Under the pieces are notes generated by a model, which saw nothing but the letters and a program-made list of their open reading frames with translations, did no database searches and was not told the DNA's origin. 64,000 nucleotides of DNA. Origin: Halichondria panicea. Lineage: Eukaryota; Porifera; Demospongiae; Suberitida; Halichondriidae. Every line of letters starts with the position of its first letter. Position 1 is the stretch's first letter. The stretch is from contig NC_087384.1 of assembly GCF_963675165.1 (NCBI RefSeq), forward strand, positions 6,841,682 through 6,905,681, in the 5' to 3' direction. The position numbers and the translations under genes were made by a program. Positions 1 to 15,245 of the stretch are shown here, piece after piece.

Positions 1-1528
1 GCCTACCAGAACCAACAGGTAAGCGGAGTTGTTAAGGGCGGGGGCGGGGGGGAGGGAAGCTATTGCATGTGTAGTATTTAATTGCCTCTAGCTATATAGC
101 ATGTTTAATATTGATACACATGAGGGAGTACACAATTATTATGATTATGTTGTTAGCTAAATGCCTTTGTTACCATGCACAGAAGAATGCATGCAGCTTA
201 TTTATCATGCTGATGTTTATAAAATGTTGCTTTTCCAATAGATCACTCAACTCAAGATCAAGTACAATCCCTTTGCCAAAGGATTCAGAGGCTCAGAACT
301 GTGTGGATCTTCAAGACGGTAAGCCTTTAAATAATTATGGTCAATGTGGCCATAACTCCATTATATAGCTCCTACTATTAGTTATGTCAATAACCATTAT
401 TGGTTTAGGTAGAGTGACCCTAAACTAATTATTGCTAAACTGTGGCTACCTTTGAGGCTTTTTAGGAATGTGTGTATTGCGTTAAGTAACTGATAAGCGG
501 GTTAGAATGAATTGTGTTGTTATTCATTCCATACCCCACAGACCAAGCTCCACCTCTAGCCCACCCCCCTTTGATTCACCAGGCTTTGTCGACCCTTCAC
601 GATCCACTATGTGGCAGGAGATGACCTTTCCTCAACAACCGACAATGCTAGGTGAGAATCTAATACAGTAATTGTATGTACATCAGTACAGCATGGTATA
701 CAAAGTGTTGTGTAGGGTAATACATTTATACAGTATGCAGGACTGTGCATGTTTACTGCACAACATAGCTGCAGGCTATTATATTTTGTAGTTATAGGAT
801 GTGTTTGAGATAGTGTGAATTTTGTTGCGATTCATAATAATTTATTATGTACATGTAATTGAAATGGTGTACATGAGCTTCAACCCTCATACATAGTAAT
901 GCTGCTCCATTATTATAGTTGCTATATATATATATGTTTCTTCAAGGCCTCACTGTCTTCCCTCCTCTCTTCCTCAGGTCCTCACCAACAAGCACTCATC
1001 TACAGAAGCGACGGCCTCACAGCCTACCAACCTGTCGCTAGCGGTCTCGCTCTAGCCAACACAAGATACAATCCAGTACAAGCCAGTGGCTATCATATCG
1101 GACAACTACCGGGCACCACGACAACGTCCTCATTGCAACACTTGGCACATATACCAGCGCAATCTTATTATATCGGAGCAAACACTCCGCCCAATGCAGG
1201 ACAACATCAAGCGTCCTTCCAGTCACGACAACACCTACAGGGACTAACGTATGGGCAAGTAGTGGCAGCTGGTGGGTCGCCCCAAGGATATATATCAGGT
1301 ACCCCACCGTTGGCGACGACAACAAGTGCTCTCACCAGCTACAACGTCGGCTATGGACATTTAACCACCACCTCTTCCTACACACAGCCAGCTGGGAATC
1401 TGTCGTTAATGCCGCCTTCTGTAGCTCCACCCCCTAGTTACGACACCACACCTCCTGATTCCTACTCCTCACCTCACCCTCAACCGAACACTCCTAGTCG
1501 ACAATGGAGTTCACAAAGCTACCAGTGA
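1..1528 (+). CDS. T-box transcription factor, 3' part (5' end outside window)
   Basis: Spliced from exons 1-18 (partial), 242-318, 542-651 and 978-1528, with GT-AG junctions that keep frame. The first two exons join as AYQNQQ followed by ITQLKIKYNPFAKGFRGSE. This is the end of the T-box DNA-binding domain, where the 'TAYQN' strand is followed by the conserved NPFAKGFR helix that sits in the minor groove. The KGFRGS ending resembles Tbx2/3/4/5 and Tbx1/15/20 members more than Brachyury, which usually has NPFAKAF. The remaining ~220 residues are a low-complexity tail rich in Ser, Thr, Pro, Gln and Tyr, probably a transactivation region, ending SSQSYQ. A nuclear developmental regulator is expected. 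The open frame upstream of 978 is intron. Class within the T-box family cannot be settled without the main domain. Confidence 0.9.
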
Positions 1529-2245
1529 TGAGAACACTAACTCCTTCCTCTCTCTCTCTCTCTCTCTTATCGAACTGTGACTACTGGACTTCTTCACACA
1601 TATATACAACCACCACCATCACCACTGCTATATCATTACTTTAAATCATTTTCTGTTGCTATTTTCCATTTCATTTAATAGGGTTTCCCGAATTATCACT
1701 TTAGATGCAAATTTTGTTATAATTATATTAGCATTCAGAAAAATCATTGTTGACCAACATGCAGGTATATATTGGTTCCTCCTTTAGTTGTGTTCTACGT
1801 TTTTTTTAAGCTCTTTAGGTCTTCATATATAATTATATCACCAGCTCATTATTTTTTTCCTTCTTATAGAACAGAGTATTTATTTCGTTGGTTTATTATT
1901 ACATCAAATTTTTAAAACCAAGTACCACCATTATTTTGCACGTATACGTACGTGTTTATTGTTGTTTGTGGTCACATGATTGGCATATGACTGGAATTGT
2001 TTGCCCGTCAATTATGTAATCAAAAGCATGTACAACTGTCAATGATGTAATTGAAAGTGTATGAAAGCATGTACATACACTGCAATAAAGTAGAGTAGTG
2101 TGGTTTATCAAAACGTGTGTCACTTTCATGATATAAGTACACACACGAGCATACCAAAGCACAATAAAAACATTAGCACAGACCTAGCTATAGATTGAAT
2201 ACAGCATTGATAATAGCTTAGCTATAATTATTATAGCTATAGAGA
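1529..2245 (+). other. T-box 3' UTR and intergenic spacer
   Basis: No coding region seen. It begins with a CT microsatellite (about 1548-1567), followed by AT-rich sequence. AATAAA polyadenylation signals lie at 2084-2089 and 2163-2168, so the T-box transcript probably ends near 2.1-2.2 kb, just before the next gene on the same strand. Confidence 0.6.
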
Positions 2246-2947
2246 ATGCATCGAGTATGTCTTATCTTCACCATTATCTCCATATGGATGAGAACTGTCG
2301 CTTCACAAACTAATAACTGCCCTGCGGTTGGTGGTGTACTAGGATTCATCAATATCTTGCTTGTGGTTGCGTTGGTCATCTGCTGTCTCTTGCTGGCCTA
2401 CCCTCGGTGGATCAGACCACGCATAGAGAACATCCATCACCTGTCAAGGTACACACCAACAATACATTAATAGCTAGTACAGCACATTACAGTATATATA
2501 AAAGAAAATGAGTGGGAACAAGACGTATAGTGCATACATACATGTACGGTTTAAAAGTACTGAGATAGTATAATTTGTAAAATTAATGCTAATAAAATGT
2601 AAAAAAGATACTTTTTTATCTTTTCCAGAGTGAGAGAGCTTCTAGACCGAACCCTCCACAACCCCACCTATGATGGCCACACCCCTCCCCCTCGCCCTGC
2701 ATCCAACACACTCACCTCACAGAGCAGTACCCTCGGGCATCAATACGAAACTATTGACTCGCGAATGGTCTCCACTGGCAGGGTGGGGGATGGTGGTCCA
2801 TCCTCATTAGCCATACCCCCCACAGTTATCAGTGATCCCCTCCCGACAGAGCCTCAACCCTACGAGATTGTGGGAGTGGCTTCCATAGATATTGACCCCA
2901 CTATATATGAAGTTTCTCAAGAATATCTAGACAGAAACAACAAGTAG
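2246..2947 (+). CDS. Small single-pass membrane protein with tyrosine-rich cytoplasmic tail
   Basis: Two exons, 2246-2448 and 2629-2947, give about 173 residues. The N-terminus looks like a signal peptide ending near VAS (residue 20). Only about ten residues then remain outside the membrane, including one Cys (QTNNCPAV). A strongly hydrophobic segment follows (about residues 30-51, INILLVVALVICCLLLAY) and then a basic stop (RWIRPR). The ~115-residue tail holds NPTY (an NPxY motif), YETI, YEIV, YEVS and YLDR, plus a proline stretch TPPPRP suited to SH3 binding. The topology resembles short receptor-associated adaptors, but no canonical ITAM (two YxxL/I separated by 6-8 residues) is present. 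I do not recognise a family. AATAAA at 3022-3027 probably ends the transcript. Confidence 0.8.
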
Positions 2948-3142
2948 TTCACTTCAGAAATATAGGAGCAGTAGATATTAAGATATTAATTCTGTTACAT
3001 TATTGTTGTAATCTACTTCCCAATAAAGAAGGGTGGGGCTGGTCTGCAGTTTTAGCTCATTTTCCTGAGTTAATGATCCTTACCATATACTTGTTGTTGC
3101 TGAAGTTTACACCATAGATATACATACACTGGTGTTTGTGAG

Positions 3143-6121
<2,979 letters not shown>

Positions 6122-6516
6122 TTACGTATTATGAGACTCTTATAGAATTGTATAGTGTATATTATTTGTGCTGAAGTTGTTGCGTTGTCTTCAATCATGG
6201 ATTTTTAACTGTGTTTGCCTGTCAAATAGTTTATTGTGCACGTGTAGGATACACTGATGCTAGCATTAGTGTTACACGCAGCTGTGTCCATTATAGCCCG
6301 TGATAATTACATGTGTGAACAATTTGCTCTCAAAAGAAAATCTGTAGCAAATGTAATACTTAAACACGAGTCAAAATTTGTGCAATAATTGAAAACACAC
6401 ACAACTGCATGCACTGTCAATCCTATGTACAACCTACTGGTTGTACTAATTATTATGCATCTGTTATACTGAATTGAGAATTGACTTAGCATGCATGTAA
6501 TAGCTATATAATTATA
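6122..6516. other. Intergenic spacer between AKR7 and sulfotransferase
   Basis: AT-rich and without a supported gene. It must hold the 3' UTR of the AKR7 gene and the promoter of the next gene. No clear AATAAA or TATA box was identified. Confidence 0.5.
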
Positions 6517-7899
6517 ATGGTCTCAACTAGAAAGATATTTGCTTGTCTGGCAGTATTTGTACTGGCTTTTCTACTTCTAACACTGGGCAGTCAACATCTA
6601 TCAAGACTAGTGGAATATGATGGAATATTCTTCTCCACTGCAGTTAATAAGAATCCAAATGAAACAACATTGATCCTTTCATCATTGACCACCATAGACA
6701 GTTCGGAAAGTGATAAGTTAGACCAAAGCATTCTGCAGGATATGAGGAGATGCAGTATCGGGATGGGAGTCTCAGCCGAAACTCTCGATATAAACCAACA
6801 AAACTTGGAAATAATTGCCAATAAATCCGCTAGATTTCTGCAGGCCTTCTGGGAAGTGGTACCCAAAGAGTACGTCCCAGGTATTAAGAATCCCTGTTGG
6901 TATTCAAACATCACCATTGACAAAGATGCGGCCAAAATGATCAACGCAAATCTAGGGCAATACATCAACACACTACCAAAAGCTCGGATCCCAAAACTAT
7001 ACAGAGACATTTTCAATAGTTCAATTACCCACTCCCCACGTCTCTACTGTTTGCCGTACTTCCTGATAGGGGGATTCCCCAAGAGTGGGACCACCACCCT
7101 CCACACGACCCTATCCCAGCACCATCAAGTCGCCTCTCCTCAAGTTAAGGAACTTCACTGGTGGGCACGAGTTCCACTGGGAGATATGAAGGAAACATAC
7201 TTGAAGATTGTCGTCATTCGATATTTACTTGATTTTGTATCGGCAGCAGATAAAATTAGCGAGGATGCTACCGTGGTAACTTATGACGGCTCTCAATCCA
7301 CTTTGATCGACTCTAACTTTGGAATTGATGACCAAGACTATTGTGCAATGGCATCTATAACACACAGGGTGTTGCCTAGCGTTAAGATCATTATCTTGAT
7401 TAGGGATCCAGTTGAGAGAATACATTCTCACTTTTATTTCATGCACAACACACAAGGGTGGCCTAAAGAAATGGACGTAAATTCCCCCCTCTATTTTGAT
7501 AAGTGGGTGAAAGCAGCCATTACAGATTTCAATAATTGTCAAAGAAATTACTCTCTTTTTGAATGTGCTAACAGTAAGTCACGACGTAAGCAGCTGAAGA
7601 CGTGGTTGGGCGTTGGTATATACTACATTCAAATATTGGAATGGTTGCAGTTTTGGCCGAGAGAAAACTTTCTTTTCTTAAAGACAAAACAACTATCAAA
7701 TGAACCCATCTCCGTGCTTAGAAACATTACACATTTCCTATCTCTCGATCAAGTGCCCGATAAAAAGGCTATAAAATGGTTCTCAAAGAAAGCTAATTCC
7801 CACGGGCGTACAGACAAGATGCTGCCCACAACAAGACGAGCACTGGAAGAATTTTACGCTCCTCATAACCTGCAGCTGGAGGAACTACTCAACAGCTAG
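6517..7899 (+). CDS. Golgi carbohydrate sulfotransferase, CHST15-like, single exon
   Basis: Uninterrupted 460-codon frame. The N-terminus (residues ~7-25, IFACLAVFVLAFLLLTLG) is one uncleaved hydrophobic anchor, as in type II Golgi enzymes. The PAPS 5'-phosphosulfate loop is at about residues 183-193 (GGFPKSGTTTLH). The 3'-phosphate motif is at about 289-304 (KIIILIRDPVERIHSH), with the Arg and Ser expected for binding. The 'YCLPYFLIGGFPKSGTTTL' block closely resembles CHST15 (GalNAc4S-6ST), which adds sulfate to C6 of GalNAc-4-sulfate in chondroitin. Substrate specificity here is not proven. The luminal domain has several N-glycosylation sequons (for example NITI, NSSI). Lack of introns contrasts with most multi-exon neighbours. 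AATAAA at 8092-8097 is a likely polyadenylation signal. Confidence 0.9.
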   Translation: MVSTRKIFACLAVFVLAFLLLTLGSQHLSRLVEYDGIFFSTAVNKNPNETTLILSSLTTIDSSESDKLDQSILQDMRRCSIGMGVSAETLDINQQNLEIIANKSARFLQAFWEVVPKEYVPGIKNPCWYSNITIDKDAAKMINANLGQYINTLPKARIPKLYRDIFNSSITHSPRLYCLPYFLIGGFPKSGTTTLHTTLSQHHQVASPQVKELHWWARVPLGDMKETYLKIVVIRYLLDFVSAADKISEDATVVTYDGSQSTLIDSNFGIDDQDYCAMASITHRVLPSVKIIILIRDPVERIHSHFYFMHNTQGWPKEMDVNSPLYFDKWVKAAITDFNNCQRNYSLFECANSKSRRKQLKTWLGVGIYYIQILEWLQFWPRENFLFLKTKQLSNEPISVLRNITHFLSLDQVPDKKAIKWFSKKANSHGRTDKMLPTTRRALEEFYAPHNLQLEELLNS

Positions 7900-8147
7900 A
7901 ATAATTATAGTTAATATATATATATATAGCAATAATTATATAATGCAACTTGTGTGTATAGGACATAATTTTATATACAACATGCTGGTTGCTATAGGTA
8001 CTGCATGCAGTATTTATTTCAATTTTCAAAAATATGTACCATAGGTATTATAGTGTACTGTGATTGCAGTATATACAAAACAAAATTTATGAATAAATAA
8101 CAGCATTTGGTGATTCTAAAACAAACGTCCTAAAAAGTCTGGCTAAG

Positions 8148-8991
8148 CTAAACGGGTGCAGTTGTAGTTCTCCTGGGGACTGCAGGGGATCCTGGTATTG
8201 ATGAGGGGTTTCCCCCAATCTCCACACCCCCTGCAGAGATGGGTGTGGCAGTACGAGTGTCCAGCTGTGTCTGGAAACAGTCTCCCACGGGAAAGAAGTC
8301 CCAGTCCTGCTTCAAGTACATCTCCCACACGTACGATTCCTATAGCAACAAACAAGAGCAATAAGCAATGTATGTAATCACCTATGATTGTATTTTCTTT
8401 TGAAAAACGGACAATTTGGCAAGTTACTCCAGGAGGCCATAACTGAACTGAACTGAAAAGCAAAACTAAGAGAAGCAATCTATAGCTCTAGACAAGCTCT
8501 ATCACATGGGAAGGTTAAACATATTTCTACATAAGACCATACATAGTTAACCTGGCCTGAGAACTCTGACTCCTTTTTCTTGATGAGGTAGAGGAGGAAG
8601 AAAAGGTAGTGGACCATGTTGTGTTGCTTGGTGATGTGGTTCTCAAAGCCGTGGGGAACTCGGTCAAACTTGTTGCTAGTCTGACCACAAATGAAGCACT
8701 TTGTAGCCATCTCTTGATTCAACGTTTCCTCTCTGTCCCTCAATTCTCCAAACGAGTCAATGATTAGACCTGCATCACGTGATAATCACATGACATATGA
8801 CATATACCTGTCTCTAATCACATGACCCACGTACCTTGTATGATAGCGAGGAGGATGACAATAACGACAAAGAAGAAAGTGATGTCAAATAATAGTCGCG
8901 TGAACTCGTTGGGATCCCCTAGAGCCGGTTCCAGGACGTCCGCAATCCCCCCTCCCGAGCGGAGACCCACATCTATGTGGTAGATGAAACA
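8148..8991 (-). other. RyR: RyR pore, S6 and C-terminal exons
   Basis: Three exons: 8835-8991, 8552-8769 and 8148-8339. The first encodes the pore loop [16 protein letters not shown] and S6 ([15 protein letters not shown]). The vertebrate RyR filter is GGGIGDE, so here the fifth position is Ala (GCG) and the residue after Asp is Val. The second holds the cytosolic extension with the zinc-site block KCFICG..H..H (CFICG, then [12 protein letters not shown]). The third has [22 protein letters not shown], then about 34 extra Pro/Thr-rich residues after the point where vertebrate RyRs stop. Confidence 0.93.
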
Positions 8992-11900
8992 CTGTGGGGG
9001 GTAGAGGTGTGTTTATTATAGCTGTGCGTACAATAATTTAACTATATACAATCATAAGTAGATTGCCTTGAGGCTATTTGCAAAACATTGCAACCATAAC
9101 CCTACACAAAGCTAACACCCCCACACACACACACCTTGAACATGCTATCACAGGCTTGCTCTTTAGGCGAGGTCTGACGGTAGAACTTTCGGAAGAAGTT
9201 GAACGCAATGACAGTGTAGATGTATATCACTACACAGGTCATGAGTATGGTCATAGCCAGCTGCTTATAGTTATTCAACACTGAGTTGAGAACAGTGCGG
9301 AGAAGCTTGAAGCTCATCACTAGGTCCAGAAGATGGTACGAGAAGATAAAGTAGCTCCAATTTAGACCAGCAAAACTCAGAACGCAGTAAAACAACTGGT
9401 ACTGTATCATCTGTGAGGGGTGTGGAGTGGGTGGAGTGGGTGGAGTGTGTGAGGTGTGAACGTACCACATCACTAACGGTAACTCCGAGAGCCCACAGGT
9501 TGTACTTGACATCCACAAGCAAGTAACTATGACAACAAACCATTACGCCCACACCACACGTACACAGAAACGTACACTCACCACATTTCTAACACTCTCT
9601 CGAACTTTGACCTCCGCTCAAACTTGCTTTTACTGAGCATTCCTAGTCTGGATGACCTCTCCTTGACCTTTCCCGGCCCCTGACTCTCAACCACACGACG
9701 CTTCACCTGCAGAGGGGTGGGAGAGTGGTAACACACATGCACATATAGAGATAATAATTAAAACTGTTCTATTTAAAGGTTTTTCACTTGTTTGTCGAAA
9801 TAATTTCGCGGGAAAGACTGAGAAGTTACGACCAGACGGTCCCACTTGTCACGTAGTGTAGTGGGCTCCTTGACAACCCACATCTGCTTCAGTTCTAACC
9901 TGCGAGCAATCTCCTTCTCACGCTTGAATATTACCAGGGGTACCTGGGGGGGGGGGTTGAAGGCACGCCCACGCTGTCATGTGATAGCTTGCCATGAGCC
10001 ATAAATGTTGTACTTAGTGAAGTTGTGGCCTCTCAAAAATAGCTTGCAAATTATATAGCCGCCCACTATAACTATAGTAACCAGCGAGGGAGTATAGAAG
10101 CCACACCCACTATAGCACTCACCTTGAGATACCAGTAGGATGCTATGAGGACTGCTGACACAGCAAAGTGCAGCAGACCCAGTGACTTGAGGAGGAGAGG
10201 TCCCCAAAATGGATCCTGGAGTTCATATCTTGTGCCATTCTCAAATACAGCAGGTGGGGCAAAGGAACGGTCAAGCGAGCTCACCTGTGGAGTGTGTGTG
10301 TGTGGAGTGTGTGTGTGTGTGTGGAGGGTGTGTGTGTGGAGGGTGTGTGTGGAGGGTGTGGGTGGAGTGTGTGTGGTGTGTGGGGAGGGACCAATAAACT
10401 AACAACATTATTAACAATAAATTATATTAGTATACACAGTGCAATTATAATGTAGGTACGCTGTGTGTGGGTGTATGGTGTGTGTGTGGGTGTATGGTGT
10501 GTATGTGTGGGTGTATGGTGTGTGGTGTGGGTGTATGGTGTGTGTGTGTGGTGTGGGCGTACCTTGAACGAGAGCAGGATGATATTGATGATAAAAGTGA
10601 GCACAAACTTGCAGCTGTTGAGACTGTAATAGTTGCGAGCTAGTTTAGACGGCCAGCTACGAGGAGTCACGGTGATAAGAGGTGTATAACTGTCTGGCAA
10701 GTCACGATGTAAATTATCCGAAATGGGTGTGTCCATTGTCACGGATGGCCGCTTCATACGAGAGCGATCGTACGTCAGTGTGAGGCTGTGAGGGCTGTGA
10801 GGATGTGAATTGCGTGAGCCTCGGTGAAAGTCATGGCTCAGTACTCTCTTGTATTTTGAGTTCCCTGCTACCTTATCGCCATTAGCAATGTTGGGGGAGG
10901 TGGTTCGTCGAGAACCAGCAACAACGTTTAGAGAGGGTGGGTAGTCTTGTGTTGTTGTACTGGCCCTGTGACTTGTACTTTGACCTATGACCTTAGCTGA
11001 AAGGGTTAGTTTGGCGGGACGGTTTTTCTCCTTTGTTGAGGGGGTGGATACCGCAATAGTGGGAGGGGCAGGAAGTGGGCGGAGTTTTCTACGCACTACC
11101 CGGTAGCAGGAAATACACAAATCTCTGCATAAAAAATATTATTTTTACACAATAGGATTGTAAAAGTTATAGCTAAGTGTACATACATTGATTTTCCAGC
11201 AGTTGTCTTGACTACAAGCCACACCCACAATATTATGCTCCAGACGGTGATCACTAGTCTAACAATGTGGGAGTGGTCTTGTTGGAAGGCACTCACCTGC
11301 GCCCTCACACGAGACAGAAAAGCACTGGAAGAAATTGTAAGAGACAGTTGCACTGTTGTGGTACAGCAAGCATTGTATAGCGTCAAATAGCAGCCCCCTC
11401 AACAATAATATCACCACTACAAACCCCCAAACAGCAACCCCTCACCACTAACCCCCCCACACAGCAATTCCCTCACCTAGACTGGGTCATGATATTATGA
11501 GTTCTGCGATGAGCAGACGCCCGACTCTCCAGAGCCTGCTGTTCAGAGCCACTGATCTTATCAGCCTGGTCCATCTGTATATACGTACGTGTGTACCACA
11601 TGACAATCACATGACAGCCATGCACACAATCCACACATACCTCGAAGATGGTGTCCTCACAGAAAGAAACGAACCCTTTCAGTTTATTCTTTTGACTGCT
11701 CATTTCCAGCGTGTGTAAGAAGGCCACTCGCGACTCTTGGATCTGTGTCTCTTTCCATTGTTTCCTCCGAGAGTCTGCCACTTCGAAGTAGACTCTCTCG
11801 ACACGTCTACTCTTCCCGAGTATCTCGATGCAGCCCATGTTCCTCTCAAAGTGCATCATCAGCTGTTTCAGTTGGCTAAGCTGTGCGTGTGTGTGTGTGT

Positions 11901-14900
11901 GTGGAGGGTTTGAACGATCGTACGTAACTTAAGTTTGATTTTAACATTTTGAGTAGCTGAAAGCAAGGTTTATCACATGTTTGAGAATGCGAGGCCCCAC
12001 CCACCTGTTTGAATGCGGTGAGACGAGAGTCCGAGGGGAGCAGGTCCCCCAGGTGGACGACCAGGACACAGAGATGGAATCCAATGCTCTTAGCTGGTTG
12101 GTGGAACCGTTCGGTAAACTCGAGGTAATCTAACAGGCCATCTTTGTTGAGGTCAGCACATTCCATCAGGTACACTATCTCCTCCCTGTGTAGACATGGC
12201 AACCAATATTATGTTAACAGTGGGAAAGAGAGGGTTAATTCACTCTGACTGTCCGTAATTTAGGCTCGGAGAATGCTACCTCTATGTATACCAAATATTG
12301 CCATGGAAACAGCGAGGTTACATAGTGACTCACTTGTTGTATCTCTGCTGAGCCTCCATGGCGCGCTCAAACTCTCGATACGAAATGAACCCATCCTGGT
12401 TAAGATCGTACTCCTGCACGAGGGGGGGTCAAAGGTTAACAAAAGTAGTAATAATTAATCTTGCATCGTGCTAGTACTAGAGTCGGCTCCGTAACTAAGT
12501 TCTGGTGGTCCAATTTTATGGTTTTCTGATAGCTTAGAAGACACCCGTTCAGATGGTATGCTCAATTAGAACGGGCCATAATTTCTCATTTTCGGAAAAA
12601 ACAGGCCCAAAATAAATATTTGATTTTAAAGCACTATTTTAACGAGCTCACTGTAAGCTATCAAAAATTAACGGTTCTGGATCAACGGAAGTAAAGTTAT
12701 GGCCGTTCAAAGATAATGCTAACACAAGTTATGGATTTAAATATGTTAATAGCTCCGAAATTCTAATAGGGATATATAGTGTACTATAGCGAACTATCAC
12801 AACCCATACCACACCCATTTACCCGGAAAGCCTTGGAGGTGGTGGCATCCTTGAGTTTGACAAAGATGAGGAAGAACTGAGCGATGTCTTGAATGTGTGC
12901 CTCTGACTCTAGGAGGGTGTCTAACATCAGTCGTCCGATGTTACTGGACATGTTACAACCTGTACACATGACAATCACATGACAATCACATGACAATCAC
13001 ATGACAATCACATGACACAGGAATTGGTCATGGATTAGCTACACAACAAGGAATGTCCATGTGCTACGTATATATCTGTTCTATAACGAAGTAACTGCAT
13101 AATTATAGCGGGCAATTTTCGTATGGTAGAAATGTTTGTATTGTAAAGCATCATCCGAAAATTAAAACTGCGAAATTATTCTACCGCAATAGATTCTACG
13201 TCACTATCCTGAGCTGTACGAATATTTAGAATGCGAAATGTATAATTGGGTCCGAAAATTTGCACCAACGAAATTACTTCTTAATTAGCTATGTATGTAC
13301 AACAGGTAATGTCATGTGACCCAGGTAATGTCATGTGACCTACCTTCGAGCAGCGAGAGCATGAGAATGAACACCTCCTCCTGTAGTCCGAGCAACTCCC
13401 TCAACAGTTCCACCTGACTAGTCTCCCGGTACAGCTTACGTTGCAGTACAGAGAATATATGCAAGAACCCGGATACTGCATCCCACAGACGACTGCGTGC
13501 CAGAGCCTCTTGGTTCCTGATACAAGGACCTTGCACATACTCTGTTAGCGTGCGTACAACTTGTTTCGCTACTTTAAACGCTTTTAGAAAATTCTCGCGA
13601 CCCTGCAGATCGATTATGGGATAGTCTGAATAGTGCCAGTAAAAGTCCGAGATGGACTCTTGTAGGCGGAGCAGGTAGTCAACGGTGCAGATGACAATGT
13701 TGATAGTAGTGGTGTTGCCGGCTTGTGTTCGGAGGTAGTTTTGGAATGAGAGGTTGTGTCCCTCGCAGAGAAGTTGTAGGAACCGGAACAGAGATACGGT
13801 GAATGAGGAACGAGGGAGGACTTTGCTCACACCTGTAGGGGTGTGGTTAGGGGAGGGGCCAGGGGAACACACATTGTACTTATATACATGTACATGTAAG
13901 ATCACAGTGAAATATTGAATACTACACAGCTAATTAGAAGGCCTCTCATAGAATACAGGGTGAGGGGGCGGGAGTAAAAGATACGTTTATTAATAATACA
14001 GGGAGGGTACAGTACACTCACAACTTGTGGGGGAGGCAGCTTCGGACTTGTTGAATCGCTGATAAGCGTTCCAATTAAGCACTCCACATGTTGATATTAG
14101 TGACGCTATACTAGACAGGAAACCAACGTCCATCCCTCGTAGCTCCGCTAGCATCTCCTCTTGCACTCTTTTGTTGCCTTCCTTGAGGAGCGCTATTCCC
14201 AGCTTGAGTGTGGAGTGGACCAATGAGGTGGCCTCTCCTGTGTCATGTGATATATATAAATATAAGGCCCCTCCCATACCACACCCCTCTCACCGTGTGA
14301 GGCTGTGAGGACGACCAAAACCATTGATTGTGCCCCTCTCTCCGCTAACTGCTCTTGTTTGTGTACTAGCTCCGCCTTCTGTTGCGAGTATAACTGTAGC
14401 GGATAGAATCATCACATGACCAGTCACGTGATATCTTTGTGACTTACCTCGTATGCTTTAGTGGCGTTGTCGTCACCGTCTAGCTCCTCTTCCTCATGAC
14501 CTGTTACACTCTGCAGGGGGTCACATATCACACACCCTCACACACACACACACCTACAAATACTTACCTTACTCAGTAGCTCTGCGTACGCAGTGTACAG
14601 TGATGTCATTACACTATAAATAGCAAAGGAGGAAAAATGATAAAAAGATATAATTATTGGCAAACCACACCCACCCCTCATTTGCTGATGCTGCACGTTT
14701 GAACATTGTAAAGAGCTGAGAAAATGGATCGACACGGTTGTCCGTCCACGCCCCCTCGTCTTGTGATGTGTCATGTGATCTCTGTAGTGCGATGTAGTCC
14801 TGTTTGTCTAGTAGTTCCTCTGTGAGACGTAAGTGGCTGCCATGTTCGGAGGTGGTTAGCCAAGAGGAGCAGTACTGACCTAGGAACATGTTGATGGCTC

Positions 14901-15184
14901 TGTGTCTGTGTGGGTGGGTGGTGTGTGTGGTGTGTGAAGGGAGTGGGGGATGGATACAACGTAAGTAACGAACTTTCCAAATACAAACATACCCAGCGAT
15001 AAATAAACTATTTTTAAACGGCTGTACATGCAGCGTTCAGAGCTCTTACTTGTTGACTTTGAAGTAAGGCACAGCAAGGAAACACTTGACAATGGCCTTC
15101 CTCTTCCTCTGGGAGAAGAGCTGCCTCCACCTGCTCTGAGCCAGGTGTCCCCTCTCCACCTACAAGGAGGTGATGTAACACACA

Positions 15185-15245
<61 letters not shown>

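Noticed and set aside
899-977. N-terminal extension of the last T-box exon
   Set aside because: The AG acceptor at 976-977 joins in frame to the preceding exon; upstream sequence is intron.
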